NCBI GenBank assembly: GCA_946541285.1
Contig: CAMNJG010000074.1
Coordinates: 1-7,307, forward strand
DNA from: an uncultured Clostridia bacterium
Lineage (GTDB): Bacteria; Bacillota; Clostridia; Peptostreptococcales; Anaerovoracaceae
DNA: 7,307 nucleotides
Direction: 5' to 3'
The notes under the pieces are model-generated. The model ran no database searches, was not told the DNA's origin, and saw nothing but the letters and a program-made list of their open reading frames with translations. Every line of letters starts with the position of its first letter. Position 1 is the stretch's first letter. A program made the position numbers and the translations under genes. Positions 4,873 to 7,307 of the stretch are shown here, piece by piece.

Positions 4873-5605
4873 AGGAAAAAAAGCAATTATCACAGGAGGT
4901 GTCCGGGGGATCGGCCTGGCTATCGCGAAGCTGTTCGCGGCACGGGGCGCGGATGTGATGGTGACCTATCGCGGAAACGAAGAAGCCGCGGCTGCTGCGG
5001 AAACACAGCTGAAGGAGTATGGCCATAAAGTGATCCTTTCCAGGGGAGACGTCGCGGACGAAACCTATGTTAAAGAAGCCGTGGAACTGGCGCGGAAAGA
5101 ACTGGGCGGGATCGATATCCTCGTAAATAATGCCGGGATGAACCGGGACAAACTGATGATGCGCATGTCTTCGGACGATTTCATGGATGTTTTGCAGACC
5201 AACCTGGCCGGCGCGTTTTATTTTTCCAGAGAAGTTTCCCGTGTCATGATGCGGCAGAAATCGGGCCGGATCATTAATCTGTCCTCGATTGTCGCGACCC
5301 GCGGCAATGCGGGACAGGCAAATTACTGCGCTTCCAAAGCCGGGATCATCGGCCTGACACTTTCCAACGCCAGGGAACTGGGCAAGCGGGGGATTACGGT
5401 CAATGCCATCGCGCCGGGTTTTATCCGGACCGACATGACCGCGAAACTTGGAGAAGAAAAAATGCAGGCAGCTGTGGACCGGATCGCCCTGGGCAGGGCC
5501 GGAGAACCGGAGGATGTCGCGAAACTGGCGGCATTTCTCGCGTCGGATGACGCGGCGTATATTACCGGGCAGGTCATCGGCGTTGACGGAGGCCTGGAAG
5601 GATAG
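4865..5605 (+). CDS. fabG: 3-oxoacyl-ACP reductase, FabG
   Basis: This 246-residue short-chain dehydrogenase reduces 3-ketoacyl-ACP to 3-hydroxyacyl-ACP with NADPH. Seen: the nucleotide-binding TGGVRGIG (10-17), the NNAG motif (88-91), Asn113, and the catalytic Ser141, Tyr154 and Lys158 (in NLSSIVA and YCASK), with the same spacing as E. coli FabG. These are followed by INTERNAL family signatures VNAIAPGFIRTDMT (179-192) and ITGQVIGVDGG (233-243). Length is exactly typical. An AGGAGG at 4851-4856 lies 8 nt before the ATG, within the end of fabD. The position between fabD and fabF supports the fatty-acid role over another short-chain dehydrogenase. Confidence 0.97.
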   Translation: MLKGKKAIITGGVRGIGLAIAKLFAARGADVMVTYRGNEEAAAAAETQLKEYGHKVILSRGDVADETYVKEAVELARKELGGIDILVNNAGMNRDKLMMRMSSDDFMDVLQTNLAGAFYFSREVSRVMMRQKSGRIINLSSIVATRGNAGQANYCASKAGIIGLTLSNARELGKRGITVNAIAPGFIRTDMTAKLGEEKMQAAVDRIALGRAGEPEDVAKLAAFLASDDAAYITGQVIGVDGGLEG

Positions 5606-5647
5606 GAACACAGGAAGGGAAGCAGCAGAACAGGAGCAGACGAAATC

Positions 5648-6883
5648 ATGGAAAAAAGACGCGTTGTCATTACAGGATACGGGGTAGTTGCCCCTTCCGG
5701 CAATAACAGCCGGGATTTCTGGGAAGGCGTAAAGGCCGGCAGGAACTGCATCGACCGTATTACACGCTTTGACCTGGAGGAACATAAAACCACGATGGCT
5801 GCGGAAGTAAAGGATTTTGTGTATCCGGATAAGCGGGAAGCGAAATCACTGGATCTTTCCAGTCAGTACGCCCTTGTCGCGGCAGAGGAGGCGCTGAACA
5901 TGAGCGGCCTTGTGCCGGGGGAAAATATCGATCCTTATGAACTCGGGGTGTACGGAAGTACCGGAGTCGGCGGGATCCAGGTGATCCAGGATCAGGCCTG
6001 GACGGCGTTTAACAGGGGAATGAAGCGTGTTTCCCCGCATATGGTCACGATGAGCATTCCCAATATGGTATCCGGGAATATTTCGATCAAACTGAACGCC
6101 CGTGGCAGTTCCTTCGGTCTGAACAGCGCCTGTGCCACCGGAACCCACACACTGGGAGAAGCGTTCCGGAACATCCGTGACGGTTACGCAACCGCGCTGA
6201 TCGCCGGCAGCTCCGAAGCGCCGATCGTCTCAGTGCCATTTGCCGGTTTTGAAAATATGAGGGCGATGTCCCGGGTGGATGATCGTGAAGGCTGCTGTCT
6301 GCCTTTTGATAAAAACAGGAGCGGTTTTATCATGGGCGAGGGAGCCGCGTTTCTGATCCTTGAGGAACTGGAGCACGCACAGGCACGTGGCGCGGAAATC
6401 CTGGCGGAGTTCGTCGGATACGGCACGGCTTCGGACGCGTATCATATCACCATGCCGGATCCGGAAGGAAAGGGCGACATCCGGGCGATGGAAATGGCGC
6501 TGAAGGACGCGGGGCTGCCGCCGGAGGCGATCGATTATATCAATGCCCACGGGACCGGCACACCGTATAACGACCTGTATGAGACCCAGGCGATCAAAAA
6601 AGTATTTGGCGACCACGCGTACCGCATCCCGGTCAGCTCGACCAAGAGCGTAACCGGTCATTCCCTGGGCGCCGTCGGCTCCATGGAAGCGCTGATCTGT
6701 GTCAGAGCGCTGCAGGAAGGCTTCGTGCCGCAGACTGTCGGCCTGAAAGAGCCGGATGAGGAACTGGATCTGGACTATGTGCAGGACCAGGGCCGCAGTA
6801 TGGAACTGAAATATGTCCTGTCCAATTCACTGGGGTTCGGCGGCCACAATGCCGCGATCATCCTGAAAAAATGGGAAGAATAG
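5648..6883 (+). CDS. fabF: 3-oxoacyl-ACP synthase II (KAS II), FabF
   Basis: This 411-residue condensing enzyme extends acyl-ACP by two carbons using malonyl-ACP. The thiolase-fold catalytic set is complete: Cys162 in NSACATGTH, His301 in NAHGTGTPYND, and His338 in STKSVTGHSLGA with Lys333, plus the C-terminal SLGFGGHNA (394-402). The N-terminal RRVVITGYGVVAPSGN is typical of KAS II. The Cys-His-His triad separates it from FabH (Cys-His-Asn), so it cannot be taken as the missing initiation enzyme. It follows fabG after 42 nt, with AGGAG at 5632-5636, and is followed by fabZ after 29 nt. Length and ends are normal. KAS I (FabB) is unlikely in this operon type. Confidence 0.97.
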   Translation: MEKRRVVITGYGVVAPSGNNSRDFWEGVKAGRNCIDRITRFDLEEHKTTMAAEVKDFVYPDKREAKSLDLSSQYALVAAEEALNMSGLVPGENIDPYELGVYGSTGVGGIQVIQDQAWTAFNRGMKRVSPHMVTMSIPNMVSGNISIKLNARGSSFGLNSACATGTHTLGEAFRNIRDGYATALIAGSSEAPIVSVPFAGFENMRAMSRVDDREGCCLPFDKNRSGFIMGEGAAFLILEELEHAQARGAEILAEFVGYGTASDAYHITMPDPEGKGDIRAMEMALKDAGLPPEAIDYINAHGTGTPYNDLYETQAIKKVFGDHAYRIPVSSTKSVTGHSLGAVGSMEALICVRALQEGFVPQTVGLKEPDEELDLDYVQDQGRSMELKYVLSNSLGFGGHNAAIILKKWEE

Positions 6884-6897
6884 ATAATGAAGAGAAA

Positions 6898-6904
6898 AGA
6901 GGTG
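6898..6904 (+). promoter_or_regulatory. Ribosome binding site that decides the fabZ start
   Basis: AGAGGTG is 8 nt before GTG (6913) and 14 nt before ATG (6919). The spacing favours the GTG. An alternative is coupling: a 10-codon frame (6887-6919) ends in TGA that overlaps the ATG by one base. Confidence 0.5.
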
Positions 6905-6912
6905 CGAAACCG

Positions 6913-7307
6913 GTGTTGATGAACCAGGAACAGATCAGACAGATCATCCCTCACAGGGAACCCTTCCTGCTGATCGATGAAATCGAATCCATGGAGGAGA
7001 ACAGGATTACAGGGATCAAGCATGTGCGGGAAGAAGAACCGTATTTTCAGGGGCATTTTCCACAGAAAAAAGTCATGCCCGGCGTACTGATCGTGGAAAG
7101 CCTCGCCCAGACCGGCGCGGTCGCGATCCTGAGCCTGGAACAGTTCCAGGGAAAGCTCGCGTTTTTTGGAGGAATTAAAAAAGCCCGCTTCCCGCGCCAG
7201 GTGGTTCCGGGTGACGACCTGATCCTGGAGGTGGAACTCGGGCGTCTGAGTTCCCGGGCCGGCACCGCGAAAGGCAGGGCGGTCATCCGGGAATCCGGGG
7301 AAACCGC
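6913..7307 (+). CDS. fabZ: 3-hydroxyacyl-ACP dehydratase, FabZ (3' end cut by window)
   Basis: At least 131 residues are present; the frame is still open at the window end, and the family is usually 140-150 residues, so little is missing. FabZ removes water from 3-hydroxyacyl-ACP to give the trans-2-enoyl-ACP used by FabK. The hot-dog fold signature is clear: IIPHREPFLLIDEI (11-24), YFQGHFPQKKVMPGVLIVESLAQ (44-66) with catalytic His48 and Glu62, and FFGGIKKARFPRQVVPGD (84-101). I chose GTG at 6913 by ribosome-binding-site spacing; ATG at 6919 would remove only two residues. FabA is unlikely given the motif and context. In streptococcal operons accB precedes fabZ; here fabF is directly next to it. 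Confidence 0.95.
   Translation, partial: MLMNQEQIRQIIPHREPFLLIDEIESMEENRITGIKHVREEEPYFQGHFPQKKVMPGVLIVESLAQTGAVAILSLEQFQGKLAFFGGIKKARFPRQVVPGDDLILEVELGRLSSRAGTAKGRAVIRESGET

Noticed and set aside
4036..5793. Long minus-strand open frames opposite fabD, fabG and fabF
   Set aside because: They are antisense to well-supported genes, show low-complexity composition typical of GC-rich coding shadows, and have no family resemblance.

Overview
The window looks like a chromosomal segment of a moderately GC-rich Gram-positive anaerobe of the Clostridia, possibly Lachnospiraceae-like (this placement is inferred). The grounds are a NiaR-type niacin repressor with a 3H domain, a clostridial PfoR/EIIC-like membrane protein, an FMN-dependent enoyl-ACP reductase (FabK) in place of FabI, strong AGGAGG-type ribosome binding sites, and sigma-A promoters with 17-bp spacers.

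Left half (minus strand, about 61-2500). A 363-residue membrane protein of the PTS EIIC-like/PfoR family (164-1255) ends at a good intrinsic terminator (61-104). Its promoter (TTGACA, 17 bp, TACAAT; 1319-1347) is followed at the predicted transcription start by an inverted repeat with core GTGTCTTGACAC, which closely resembles known NiaR operators. The next gene upstream on the same strand is niaR itself (1717-2238), so regulator and likely target lie side by side. This suggests the membrane protein handles niacin or a related NAD precursor. Between them is a 370-bp non-coding stretch full of short inverted and direct repeats built on GCCGAA/TTCGGC. niaR has a probable promoter at 2468-2496 and a leader of about 220 nt that can fold into long stems.

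Right half (plus strand, about 2650-7307). A type II fatty-acid synthesis operon starts at a promoter (2678-2706) with an adjacent FabT-like operator cluster. The order is fabK, fabD, fabG, fabF, fabZ (the last cut by the window end). FabD loads malonyl groups onto ACP, FabF condenses, FabG reduces the 3-ketoacyl-ACP, FabZ dehydrates, and FabK reduces the enoyl-ACP. The genes are tightly packed (4-bp and 8-bp overlaps, then gaps of 42 and 29 nt). fabH and acpP are not upstream of fabK here, and no accB lies between fabF and fabZ, unlike the streptococcal arrangement.

No tRNA, rRNA, insertion sequence, phage gene or CRISPR array was seen. The fab genes are ordinary. The less expected content is in the niaR/EIIC-like pair and its intergenic DNA.
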